The notes under the pieces are model-generated. The model did no database searches. It was not told where the DNA came from and saw only the letters and a list, made by a program, of their open reading frames with translations. Positions 1 through 9,974 of a stretch of 64,000 nt of DNA are shown in pieces (position 1 is the first letter of the stretch; every line of letters starts with the position of its first letter). The stretch comes from Trichobilharzia regenti (Eukaryota > Platyhelminthes > Trematoda > Strigeidida > Schistosomatidae): positions 50,406,352 through 50,470,351 of the forward strand of contig OX235270.1 of NCBI GenBank assembly GCA_944472135.2, read 5' to 3'. Made by a program: the position numbers and the translations under genes.

Positions 1-440
1 GTGACCGTTTTTGCGGGTTGATCAGGGATCGCGACTGCGTCTAGCCATCGTGTGGCATGTTCTGTCATGATCAGAAGATATTGATTGTGGAAAAAATCCT
101 ATTACATCTACGACCACAGGTCGCCTACTGCTCTCACTGGGATCGACTGCGGTGATAGTCGTATATACTGATCACTTTTCATCAGCTGACGTTGCGTACA
201 CGATGTTTCGTACTTCTCGACGTCTTCTCTCATACCTGGCCAGTACGTGTTTTGTCGCAGGAGATCGTTCGTTCGGGAAACACTGGTGTGAGCTAGTTAG
301 TGACATGCCTGTATCATCTCTTGGCGCAGGCATTGAGGTATTACTGCTAGGCAGCGGTCTCTCTTTTTGAGTAAGAGATTTAGCTCACGGTTCGCTGTGG
401 ATCAATTGATCATTTTTCGATAGTTATCACTTGTATGGCA
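1..440 (-). pseudogene. gypsy integrase remnant (HHCC region and start of core), truncated by window
   Basis: Between about 440 and 180 the minus strand, in shifting frames, follows the zinc-binding N-terminal domain of gypsy integrases: the segments CLRQEMIQ, FPRT, LLRQNTYWPGMREDVEKY and CQLMKSDQ can be read by changing frame. At about 125-60 a VVVDVIGFFPQS segment matches the start of the DDE core, and at 60-1 the frame HATRWLDAVAIPDQPAKTV matches the region after the first catalytic Asp, whose DHF has become an H. The rest of the core lies outside the window. Confidence 0.8.
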
Positions 441-569
441 GTTTTCAATGTGTCGTCTGATCTTTGACTCTGAATACGTCTTGCTGGGTCTTGCTCCAAG
501 GCATTTACACCATATGCTATTTCAGGTATGTCTACCTCTTTTGTTCTAGATAACATATCCGGTAACACG

Positions 570-1058
570 TGTTCTTCTACTCAAATATAAGAATTCGTGA
601 AATCATACTCTTGCAGGCACGACATCCACCGTGACAACTCCCTACGTGGGTCTCTGGAGGTTCTCAACCACTGCAACGGCTTATGATCAGTCTCTACGTG
701 GAACAGTTGACCAAATAAATAGGTCTCCATTTGTCTAGAGCCCGCACAATCGCCTAGAACTCCTTCTTAATTGTTGAATACTTCTGTTCCATGTGCATTA
801 AAACACGGCAACTCCGTCACCCTTTTTGTGTACTGAGCCTGTTCCGTAATCGCCAGCATCGGTAGACAGTATGAACGGCTCTCTCGGCACCGGTATTCGC
901 GGCGTCATTCTCTGGTGATCCATCAGCTGTTTGATGCGATCAAATACCCTCTGCGAGTCTTCTGACCAGACAAACTTTGACTGGCCTAATAGCCAGTAGA
1001 GCGGAGCTGCTACTCCGTTGAAGCTTTTCACGAATCGACTGTAGAACGCTCTCCCCAA
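570..1058 (-). pseudogene. gypsy RNase H remnant
   Basis: An open segment (798-1058, minus) starts with the RT-RNase H tether (SFNGVAAPLYWLLGQ...FVW) and reaches FILSTDAGDYGTGSV, the first RNase H block with the catalytic Asp in STDA. Continuing in broken frames to about 570 are EQKYSTIKKEF (with the Glu block), a stop, then a segment containing ALDKWRP, VETDHKPLQWL and SRWMSCLQEYDF. The TDHKPL block with its catalytic Asp is clear. One in-frame stop and at least one frameshift are present. Confidence 0.88.
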
Positions 1059-1108
1059 AAACTTTTTTAATTTACTTTTCGAATTCGGGGGCTCAATGGA
1101 CTTGATTG

Positions 1109-1969
1109 TTAAGATTTTTCCGGCAGCAGTGTTATCTCGCCATTTCCCACCTTATGACCCAAAAGTGTAACGTTCTTCTTGGCAATCTGAGATTTCTCCT
1201 TGTTGATGCGTAGACCAAATTCTTCGATGCATCTTAGGACTGCCTCTACATGCTCCAGATTGTCAGTTTCGCTTGAACTGTATATCACTAGATCATCTCC
1301 ATAAACTTCGACGTTCCTCAAATTCTTCAGCAGCAACGTCATTAATCGTCTGAATGTAAGCGGAGCACCTGCCAATCCAAAAGGCATGCGTTTAAACCGA
1401 TACTGCTTTTGTGCCACAAAGAACGCCGTCTTATCTTTATCTCTTCGTTCTATTGGCAGTTCCCATTACTCCTACCGCAGATCTAAGACTGTGAACAGCT
1501 TCGCACTTTGTAACTGATCCAAAGTTTATGCTACTTTTGGCATTGCGCACAGTCTCAGCTCTGTTATACTGTTCAACTGTCGGAAATCAACAAAAAATCT
1601 GTATTTCCCGTTGCTTCTCTTCACCAATGGCACTGGAAAACTATATGGATTATCGGCTTCTTCAAAAATACCATCCCTCAACATCTCTTTAAACTGTCTT
1701 GCAACCTCGCTTTCTAAGTAACACAGGACTCTTCAAGTAACGAATGGTCTCACTTTTCCGTTTGTCACTGGAATTTCGTGTCTCGCTTTATCACGGTAAC
1801 CGTACGGATCTCCCTCTCCGGTGAAAACGTGGTCGTATTTGCTAAGTAACTTTGCTACACTTAGGACTTCCGACGCCGCAATCCCTGCTACCTCACTATC
1901 CTCGTGCATGCTGAAACAACCATACTTTGTAACGACAACCCTTTTCTTCATATTAATCACTGCATCCAC
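1109..1969 (-). pseudogene. gypsy reverse transcriptase remnant
   Basis: Two open segments (1733-1969 and 1109-1417, minus) plus broken frames between them make up the RT. The first contains the N-terminal part just before the fingers (KARHEIPVTNGKVRPF). The second holds RFKRMPFGLAGAP, the classic gypsy block before the palm, and then VYGDDLVIYS, with the catalytic YxDD at residues 39-42 of that segment (about 1303-1292). The LGHKV block typical of the thumb follows. Stops and frameshifts between 1417 and 1733 inactivate the protein, although the YGDD motif itself is intact. Confidence 0.9.
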
Positions 1970-2065
1970 TTCTCGGAAAAAGTCTGCCCAAGGATTGTTC
2001 GGCGCAATTCAGGTACGACCAGGAATTTCCAATTCTAACTCTGCAGTCTGACATTCCCTCGATGC

Positions 2066-2240
2066 TTAAAATGTGACCCTCACTATCTGTTTTGTCAACG
2101 AACACGATCTTATACTCTCACATAGGCTCCTATCTACGAGTGAGACTGCTGCCCCTGTGCCAATTAAACACACTAATTCGTGGTCATTTACACATAACTT
2201 CGAATAAATCGCCCCTTTCTCCACCACCTCTATTACCTCA
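2066..2240 (-). pseudogene. gypsy aspartic protease remnant, active-site Asp lost
   Basis: In frame with the zinc knuckle, the minus strand reads LVCLIGTGAAVSLVD at about 2175-2130. This matches the retroviral-type aspartic protease motif L(I/V)DTGA followed by hydrophobic residues, but the catalytic Asp is Gly (GTGA instead of DTGA). The protease would normally process Gag-Pol in the particle. The frame closes near 2066, so the flap region and the C-terminal motif are missing or frameshifted. Confidence 0.75.
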
Positions 2241-2305
2241 AGTCGCGGAACACAAGAAGAAGACATGGTATATCTTTTCAAACTTCTTCTTTGTCGTCTC
2301 TCCGG

Positions 2306-2990
2306 GCACCGGTTTCTCCAGTGGCCCAGTTTACCACATGCGAAACACCGGTCTCTCCACACGTTCATTCTCAGCGCGGCTACTTCATGTTGCAACTCTT
2401 CGATTTTCTGCTCGTATTCGTTTGGTTTTGGTTACCCTATAGCGGCTACAGTTGTGCTCAGCAGCTGTCTGGTCAACTTCACCAGCTCACTAATATTCAT
2501 CGGCTGCACAGCGTTAACCAGTTGTAATTGCTGAGAAATGTGGTCTGGGACACTATCGGTGAACTGGGAACTCAGCAACTGCGCTTCTAATTCATCATCT
2601 AAAGTGGGAAGCGCACGTCGAAGTAGATTCGTCAATTTCCATCAGGTCCCAGCTTCGCTGAACGGAACTGCTGCATTGCCAGCTGTCTGTCTGTTGCGCT
2701 ATCGAATTCCGCACCAATCGTTCAACCAATGTCTTCCAAGACGCTGTTCCATTTGACCTGTCTATGCTGTCATATGCTGCCTTCGCTCAGCCTCTCAACA
2801 GCGTACCCAGCACAACTGCCTTCTCCGCCTGCTTCTTGACACCCATCAATTCAGCAACGGCCTCAAAGTCACGTAGGGAGCTCCGTATGTCTCCTCCTTC
2901 CAACGCATTCGGCCATACCAATTGTGACGACAGAAGACAAGGGCAAGAAAACAGATTATCTATATGTTAACTGTATCTGCCTACGCAAAG
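2306..2990 (-). pseudogene. gypsy gag remnant with CCHC zinc knuckle
   Basis: The 2990-2640 part reads as a capsid-like stretch with a GGDIRSSLRDFEAVAEL segment and one in-frame stop after LLRG. A 67-codon open segment (2432-2635) continues the capsid with repeated leucines (LLRRALPTLDDELEAQLL). Downstream, in another frame, residues at about 2347-2306 form C-x2-C-x4-H-x4-C, the nucleocapsid zinc knuckle that binds the genomic RNA. At least one frameshift separates capsid from knuckle near 2400-2430. The basic tail RRQRR follows the knuckle, as is common in nucleocapsids. Confidence 0.85.
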
Positions 2991-3064
2991 TTTGCTGTGA
3001 CTGGTTGTTGAATCAGTCTTGTTTTGCGACGTAAACATTGACGTTAATTAATGTCTACTAACTG

Positions 3065-3310
3065 GCTAGCAGCCTGCAATATTATTATTTCTGAATATAC
3101 AATATCCCATATTGATTTTTATACAAATAACTTGTCAATTCTACACATGTATATAAATGAAGGAAAAAGTTTTGTGAGTAACTTGATATGATTATGAGCA
3201 GTAATTTGCGCTCGAAACGTCATCAGCTAATATTACTGCATAACACTGTGTGATTTATCAAAATAAAATCTGATCCATCATGGATATATACTTTACCACA
3301 GTGCCCACGT
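3065..3310 (+). repeat. PLE-A terminal repeat (pLTR), copy 1
   Basis: This is one of about a dozen copies of a roughly 200-bp repeat. Landmarks in order are ATATAAATGAAGGAAAAAG, TTGATATGATTATGAGC, GCTCGAAACGTCATCAG, ACACTGTGTGATTTATC, AAAATAAAATCTGATCC and a GTGCCCA block near the end. The same repeat follows a PLE coding region directly at 55950-56110, so I interpret it as a Penelope-type terminal repeat. No PLE coding sequence is recognisable next to this copy, making it a solo repeat. Confidence 0.75.
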
Positions 3311-3359
3311 TTTTTTACTCACATCAAGGATTCCTAAATTAACCACAGCCCTAAACTGG

Positions 3360-4140
3360 TCGAGAAAAACCAAAACCAATTACGGGGCCGCCCCACATCA
3401 GAAGCAGAAAGCTTGATTTCCATTAGGTATCAATAAACGCCGGAGAAGGGGTAAAACCGGATGAAGCTCCTTTTAAGTACCGAAAACGTATCCGGATACC
3501 TCAGCGGATATTCTCGTACCAATATTGCAGAAATTCTAAAAGTTAGAGGACGTACCCACTTATTGGGAGAATGGCCATCCTATCATACTACAGAAAGACA
3601 GTGACTCAAGCATTTAGTAAAACTGGCGCGTAATCACGTTTCTATCAACGCCAAGCAGAATATTAATTTGCATCATACTGAAGGAGTCAAACTTCATCTT
3701 GAAACAAGCGGGATTCACGTAAAGCAAATCACATTCGGACCAAACCACAACACTATATATTTACCACCGAATAGGCTATAAAATGATTGTCAAATCTCCA
3801 CCTCATCTTCATCGACTTTGGAAAGGGCTTCGATAGAGTTGTATGTGAAGTAACTTGAAAAAATCACCAACACTAAGGAGTGCAGAGCGCCAACCTTTAT
3901 CAACCTCATTCAACAGCAATATGATGATGCCACATGTCAAGTGACTAACAACAGGAAATTTTGCGAGTCCTTTGAAGTGAAGAAAGAAGTAAGACAAGGC
4001 CACCTACTATCATGGGTGATATTCCTGACCGTGGTAGACTGGATCGGAGAAGCTCGACGATCTGAAGTCAAAAATCAGAAGTTACTAGAAGAGGATGGCA
4101 GTGAATATAGGACTTCAAGGAGATATCGAATTTAGCCAAT
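3360..4140 (+). pseudogene. decayed RTE-type LINE reverse transcriptase
   Basis: By shifting frames, the plus strand can be aligned to the linker and RT of the better RTE copy at 14300-17350: ADILVPILQKF (3510-3545), an LARNH-like block (3620), a FIDFGKGFDR block equal to the RT motif A (3807-3835), QPHSTAI/CHMSSD (3905-3940) and a 64-codon open stretch 3941-4135 with KKEVRQGHLLSWVIFLTVVDW, matching the GVRQGCLLSP motif B region. The Asp of motif A is preserved but stops occur every 20 to 60 codons. It is an old, dead copy. Confidence 0.85.
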
Positions 4141-4149
4141 CAACAAACC

Positions 4150-5535
4150 CATCTCTTCGTCCTAAATTCTGCTATATTTCTTCCAGAGTTGAAAGATTAG
4201 ATACAGAAGTACGATTCGGAAATCTTTTTATTCACTTCCAAAGCTCGTTGAAGATATCGAACATTTCAAGTCTTTGATACTACATCGCTTCTATCAGTGC
4301 ATGAAACCTCAGTCCGAACAACCACAAATTATAACGGAACAACATAAAATACGATTAAATCAACTAACAAATAGGTGGTACATAGTACTAATCCGACCAG
4401 ATAAGGATCAAGGATAGTTATTTTAAAATGCAGAGATTTTATTATGAAATCAGTCACTATTCTTTGTGACGAACATAAATTTCTCAAATCAAAAGAAGAG
4501 AAAGACGATTGAGAGTACTAAGAAAGGAATATCAGAATCTTGTTAGAATTTGAAGTATTGGTACATTATCGGCCCTTCTAATTGTGAGCACCTTATACCA
4601 TCCATTTCAACTACTCCTCGTTCATATGGTCTTCTGAAGGCGCATTAATAGATGGTTACCCTAATTAACGCCTTATTATTCTAGAGCGAAATGGCTTCCT
4701 GAAAGTTTCGAGCTAGTGAGGTCAAATTTATGTAGACATAGTCTTCCGTGAACCTTGCACTGATGGAATTAATGTGACCAGTAAGTACATCATTCAGCTG
4801 GATGTTTGCAAACGTACTACTAGTAGAAACTATCTGATGTCTATATGATTGAAAAGGATGCAATCATCGGAATGCTAACTAACTATCGAAGGTACTAAAA
4901 TTGAGATGCACTTTTGTTATATCAATCAGATTTATTGGCGTCAACTAAAATGAAAGTGGCGGACCCGCCATGAGGTCTGCCTTAGGGCCTTTTCAATAAA
5001 TTGTCTTTGTGTTGAGTTTAGAAAATAGCCCATGCAAAGAAATTATCTCTAGTTTGCATATGTAAAAGCTAAGTAGACGTCATCTTCATAATTTTTGATG
5101 ATAACTGTTTAACTACCAAACTTCTCAGAAATTCTAGTGTTTATCACCCACCCATGTTTTTTACTGTCGAAGAAGAGTTAAATTCCTTATTTCACTTCTT
5201 AGATGTTAGGCTGGTTAGAAAAGAGGATGGTACATTAAAAGACTGATCTACTGAAAGCCATACTCTATAGGGAGTACACTAACAGTTGCATATCCCTAAG
5301 TAAAAAGAAAAATCGTATCCATTCTCATATCATTTAAAAATAAATAGAAAACCGTACAGCACTCTTGCATAGTAGATATTCTCAAATTTTTACTGATAGA
5401 AATACGAATAAAGAACGACACCCTCCAAAATCCTAGTGCCTAAGAAAATGCTCTTTATGAATTTGGCAAACAAAGGCGACATTATTGCTGAAGTGATTAA
5501 AGTGTATTAAACGCTTCCATATTAGATAGGTTTGT
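4150..5535 (+). pseudogene. decayed Penelope-like element reverse transcriptase
   Basis: In changing frames the plus strand holds ILIRPDKDQG (4385-4415; PLE RT usually has RPDKGG), TPRSYGLLKAH (4612-4650; the PLE motif PRIYGLPKIHK), a GLPxGLF stretch near 4970-5000 (MGSPLGP motif) and ELNSLFHFLDVRLVRKEDG (5170-5235; the PLE block LPFLDV after the YADD region). The spacing of these landmarks fits one PLE RT. Stops are frequent. A partial PLE-A terminal repeat in the opposite orientation follows at 5560. Confidence 0.75.
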
Positions 5536-5559
5536 TTTTAAATATCACGCGGCAAAGCA

Positions 5560-5625
5560 GTGTTGACGATTGAATGAAGTTTCGAGCACAACTTATTTCT
5601 CATAATCATATCGCAGTGCTTAAGT
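5560..5625 (-). repeat. partial PLE-A terminal repeat, minus orientation
   Basis: The minus strand reads GATATGATTATGAGAAATAA followed by GTGCTCGAAAC, matching the hammerhead-like centre of the PLE-A terminal repeat. Both outer parts are missing or too diverged to call. Confidence 0.6.
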
Positions 5626-5639
5626 TCTACAATTACATT

Positions 5640-5960
5640 GATGTATTAAACACTGTTTTTATGCTATCAACTTACACTTAGTTTTCTGCAGCCAAGGTAT
5701 AATTCGAAAATGCATCAGTGATAAACTACTGCCCATGTCGACCCACTCTTTCACATGCTCTTGTGAAACTGATTACTGGCTTCTGTAATGTTATGTTTGC
5801 CATTTCACTTCATCTGAGCTTTATTTATTATTATCATTACTGAACTTTTAATTTTTCGACAGCAGTCGATTAAAATATTAACACCAATTCACTTATTTAA
5901 TAATCTTCTGTAGTTTTGCCAATTCATCCACTTCAACTCTCCTCGCTTAAAAAATAATAA
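5640..5960. other. no recognisable feature
   Basis: AT-rich sequence without a coherent open frame or a match to the other repeats of the window. Confidence 0.6.
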
Positions 5961-5961
5961 T

Positions 5962-6110
5962 TTTCCTTCACGTTCCCAGTGGAACATAGGGCTTCAAGCT
6001 AGTGGCTTGAAGTTTCTGTAGCAGTGTTTATATTTACAGGATGGGGTTGCTGGCCCCACGTCCAACGTTTCCTCTTTACCAGCAATATTTCTAGCTTATT
6101 CCTCGCTTAA
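5962..6110 (-). mobile_element. tRNA-derived SINE, 3' body only (copy a)
   Basis: The minus strand matches the body of the complete SINE copies at 9731-9960 and 53527-53756: it ends with GAAGCCCTATGTTCCACTGG and GAACGTGAAGGAAA. The tRNA-like head is missing; similarity stops after the AAAGAGGAAACGTTGG part at about 6080. It is 5'-truncated, as expected of reverse-transcribed insertions. Confidence 0.8.
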
Positions 6111-6114
6111 ACAG

Positions 6115-7940
6115 TATGTTAATTATTCTTACCTAAGTATATTGATTGACCAAGTTTTAGTGGCACCTATGCCTTTCGCCGTAGTATAAATACAAATGTA
6201 ATGCTTGAAAATGAAATCAATGAATATAAATATTTCTTTGCTGTTCAACGAGTATGTTTTCCTAATGGATAAATGGGTATATTTAAACTGATTTAAACTG
6301 ATGTAAGAAATAACATTTAAAAAATGTTGAGATAAGCATAAAGAAATGTATTCAAATATTTCATTAATTGTAAGTTTGTGCTACGTCAAACTGTAGGAGA
6401 GTTCCACCTTAAGACGATAAGAGTTAATCGTATCTTGTGTAAGCAACCTTATTAATTCAGTATCTTCAGGTGACGTAGTTAATTGATGAATAGTTGGTTT
6501 CAGTTTCGCATATGGTTTACTTCAACTTCTCTAAAAGTTGCTTTATGCGTTAGAAGTACATATCTTTTGTTGAATGTCTTACTATTCATTTGACAAAAGA
6601 GATCAAAAACAACATATTGTACAAAGTCTGCCAATTTTGAAGCCATAATAATTTTGGTAGCACAAGATAAACAGTCAATTGCTTATCCAATAATATAGCA
6701 CAATAATAATTCTGAAGTTTGAAGACAGCTATGACAACAACTACAGAAGGACAAAACGGACCCCTTTTTATGTCACCCGTATCTTGCCAACTGCTTACAA
6801 CCTGTTGTTAATTTTGAAATTGCCTCGTTCTAATCTACTGTATTAAATTTGAGTGTGAGACTTCTGAAGTGCGTAAGTTACCTAAAGATGTCACTAAAGC
6901 CAGGAATTTGTCACGAAAAGTGTTGGACATTTCAGTTCGCTTTGTAAGGGTGGGTCTCAAACAAATCTTCTTCACTTTTGTTTAGTATACTTTATTTCAA
7001 AATCAAACCAAACACACTATAAGAAAGCAGTGACCTAAAGGTGGAAACGTTGATGCCTTTTCAGTGATTCGTCAGATTCTGCATACAGCTCAAAATTGAG
7101 CTTTATACTGTTGAAGATATCAATATTTTGGATTTACTTTATTTATATTTAATTTAGTGTTCCCGAACAAGTTATGTCAAATATATATTGGAAATCCTGT
7201 TTGTTTTAGATTTTCATCTATAACTATTTAAAAGGAAGTTGTAAACTATGTCAACGTGTTTATCAGAAATTCAGATCCAACAGCTTTTTGAAAACAAACT
7301 ACTGAACCTGTTGATACTGTTGTACTGAATGTAACACCACTTGTTTTTCTATTCCAGAAGGAAATGATGGCTTCATTATCAATAGTAGACATTTATTACT
7401 TCACTGTTGCGACAAATAGGATTTATTGATGATGATAATAATAATAACTGATTTGATTTGTTTTATAACAATCCTTGTGATATAGTTCAGGATTTACCAG
7501 TAGTCTTTCGCATAAAACTAGAATAGATTTAGATTCTAAATAACACAAAGAACATTGGGTATTTATTTCAATGAAGTTTGAGGCTCTTTAGAAGCTTGAG
7601 CCCGAAATCTGTTTGGAAATTCAACAAGGGATTAGTAGCTGATCAGCTTATATTATGCTTATTATTTTTTCATCAAGTACCCGATTGTTAATCTATGATG
7701 AGTTCAGATGTGGTAGAATATGTGGAAAAAGTATATAGAGAAACTAAACTTTATTGTTTTTCACAAGAAATGGGTATGCACTTATCACCGATTTCCAGCA
7801 TTGTATTTAACTTTGAATCTCAAATGTAATGAAAAAAGGATAGACATGAAAATACTTGGAGTTTTACGCATTACTGTCGAGAAGAATCCTTAGGAAATCT
7901 ACGTTTTAATTTAATTTTAGGGAATTTGGTTTTGAGTGTA
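6115..7940. other. no recognisable feature
   Basis: AT-rich anonymous sequence. I saw no open frame with protein-like composition and no copy of the repeat families found elsewhere in the window. Confidence 0.55.
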
Positions 7941-7944
7941 TGTA

Positions 7945-8400
7945 TATTTGATTGTATGAAGGATTTAATCATGAGCTGACATCAGTTAGAGAACCACTGG
8001 AAAACCTGGGAGTACTGGACAGCTGTTTCGTCCTACTTTGGGACTCCCCAGCAGTACGCACCCACTGGGGTTCGAACCCAGGACCTTCCGGTTACAAGGC
8101 GAGCTCGTAAACCATTGAGCCACTGGGACCCAATCCAATGGTCCTTGAATTCTAACTTCTGCCGATTCACGACGTAGCGCGACCACTTCTCAATGTCTTC
8201 TTCGATGAGTTACTGCCTCATCTTCAACGTGCTGTACCCTTCTGGTCACAGCTTCCAATTAGAACCCCAGGTTAACTGCCTGAATAGGGCCAGTCGCTAG
8301 TGAGCATCAGATTAATTTTCAAGTGTTGGTTTTGTAGTGATTTTGTTTGATTGTATGGAGGATTCAATTATGAGTTGAGTTCAGTTGACATGTATATTTG
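7945..8400 (-). mobile_element. tRNA-head/hammerhead composite unit (SM-alpha-like), about 400 bp with terminal direct repeats
   Basis: On the minus strand there is a tRNA-like head with a Pol III B box (GGGTTCGAACCCC, about 8083-8066) and an A box (GTGGCTCAATGG, about 8127-8111), followed by a hammerhead fold at 8062-8014. The sequence GATTGTATG...GGATT.AAT.ATGAG at 7950 recurs at 8349, 399 bp apart, which looks like one satellite monomer plus the start of the next. Schistosome SM-alpha repeats are known to combine a Pol III promoter with a hammerhead; this head sequence differs from the more canonical unit at 50755-50945. Confidence 0.82.
8014..8060 (-). ncRNA. hammerhead ribozyme, type I, one core mutation
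   Basis: Minus strand, 5' to 3': stem I strand GTACTG, core CTGGGGA, stem II GTCC/GGAC, GAAA, a stem III of ACA/TGT with a GC loop, cleavage triplet GTC, and stem I return CAGTAC. Stem I is a perfect six-base match and stem II four base pairs. The core CUGANGA has G in place of the invariant A6, so activity is doubtful. The fold is read from the sequence; activity is inference. Confidence 0.8.
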
Positions 8401-8424
8401 TCCTTCAGCTGTTTTATATAGTAT

Positions 8425-8500
8425 TTAAAACAATCACTTAATATTACTGTACAACACTGTGTGATTTAACAAAATAAAATCTTATCCATAATGGAATTAT
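8425..8500 (+). repeat. partial PLE-A terminal repeat
   Basis: Contains AATATTACTGTACAACACTG, TGTGATTTAACAAAATAAAA and TCTTATCCATAATGGAATT, the central and right parts of the PLE-A repeat. The GAAAC centre is absent on the left. Confidence 0.8.
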
Positions 8501-8504
8501 TTAA

Positions 8505-9720
8505 AATAAAACTCTATTTAATTATAATAACCATACGAACTGAAACTGTTCTGTCTCAAAAAAACTAAAACTGTGATGTCAAGAAGAAAACTGCTCTGCC
8601 TTTCTTAACTCACTTGCTTAGCTTCAAATATGTATACAAACATTAGGAAGAATGGAACACAACTGAATTATTTGTGAAAGTGCGTTAAAATAAGTTTGGT
8701 AGACGTAAGTTATACAGCCAAACAAAAATTCGAAATTTGAAATATAAAATTAGGAGAAGAAAGATAATTGAATAATCAAAGATTAGTGGGTTCATTTTGA
8801 ATTCTCCATTGACCACTTTCACTGAACAGAAATATTTAGTCGCTACTGGCATGCTAACTGCTAATATGGATATTTCAACGATGGAGTGTGGTTAGCAAAA
8901 CGTTGTTTGTTTGATGATGATTGATAACTGAATAGAGGACAAACTTCTCCTTGAGTGTCTGATTAATCAACCGGGTTGTCCTGCCACTCAGTGATAGACA
9001 GTATCTCAAGTGGGATTATCGGTGAAACCTTTACTGCGCTGCAGGTATATACAGTCAAGGGGTATGTAATTGAACGAAAGTGGCGTTTTCACTTCTGTTC
9101 ACAGATGCCATGAATCGAATAATCTGGGGCTTCACTGAATAGTTATGCGTGGAAGAATAATAGTCTACTCAGATTTTGAGTGTATGGTGTTATTACGTAG
9201 TGTTTCAAACCTATCTGGATTTGTTTATCGTAGTCACTTAGGGTATAGTATAAGTTTTTACAAAGGAGCAGTTCAAAAAGCCATGTTCTCTAATTTCACA
9301 ATACTGTGTGGTGCTCCATCGATCTGCAGTTGAATTCTCATTAACACTGACGTAATTTATATTCGGATCAAAAAACTTACTCAGCAAAATTAAAGTGAGT
9401 TACCTAACGTTAACAAATTAGCCTGCTCAGTTTTGTTTTACTCTACAGCATTATGTATTTCAGTTATTCTGAAGGTTCTCGAAAATTTGGAAATGTAGTT
9501 TTGATGAAAAACACTGAACTCAGCACACGCTTGTCTTAGTTAATTTTATTCGCAAAGAAAATTAGTGTAGTAAGGAATATGTACTGTGGTTTTTGTAAAC
9601 AAACTGTATTCTGAAAACTAAAGTGTAATCTAATAAACTGAGATTATAAAAAATTAATTTCATACATTCTTTCTGTCACCTTGTACACAATGTGAGAGGT
9701 TTTTGAACCTTATCTAGGTC
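8505..9720. other. no recognisable feature
   Basis: AT-rich sequence with only short chance open frames (for example 9145-9333). No family match was seen. Confidence 0.55.
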
Positions 9721-9730
9721 AACGTAAACA

Positions 9731-9960
9731 TTTTTTTCCTTCACGTTCCCAGTGGAACATAGGGCTCCAAGCTAGAGGCTTGAAGATTCCGTAGCAGTGT
9801 TGATTTTTACAGGATGAGGTTGCTAGCCTCATGCCCTACATTTCCTCTTTACCAATCTCACTACTGGCTTAGCGAGGTAAAGGAGTACGCCGGCCAGGGC
9901 TCGAACCTCGGACCATGTGCATGGTCGGTGAGCGTCTTAACCGCTGTGCCGCCGACGCAC
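9731..9960 (-). mobile_element. tRNA-derived SINE, complete copy (copy b)
   Basis: The minus strand starts with a tRNA-like head (9960 to about 9880): GTGCGTCGGCGGCACAGCGG carries the A box and GAGGTTCGAGCCC the B box. A body of about 150 bp follows and ends in CCCTATGTTCCACTGGGAAC and GTGAAGGAAAAAAA. GTAAACATT occurs on both sides (9724-9732 and 9964-9972), a possible 9-bp target-site duplication. The 3' end resembles the 3' end of the RTE LINEs here, which may supply the reverse transcriptase. Confidence 0.88.
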
Positions 9961-9974
9961 AAGGTAAACATTAT

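Larger units (their letters stand above)
1..2990 (-). mobile_element. Ty3/gypsy-like LTR retrotransposon, decayed, cut by window start
   Basis: Reading the minus strand from 2990 to 1, recognisable pieces occur in the order gag capsid, CCHC zinc knuckle, protease, reverse transcriptase, RNase H and integrase. The order RT-RNase H-integrase is diagnostic of Ty3/gypsy rather than copia elements. Every domain carries frameshifts or stops, so this is an old copy. The integrase core runs off the left edge of the window. No LTR was recognised at the right end: sequence similarity stops near 2990 and a PLE terminal repeat begins around 3065. Schistosomes carry several gypsy-type families, but I cannot assign this copy to one from sequence memory. 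Confidence 0.9.

Noticed and set aside
2092..2534. Overlapping plus-strand open frames
   Set aside because: Opposite the gag/protease remnant of the gypsy element; no motif of their own.
7986..8186. 66-codon open frame on the minus strand
   Set aside because: Translation of the tRNA-like head and hammerhead unit; similar frames appear in each copy of the unit.
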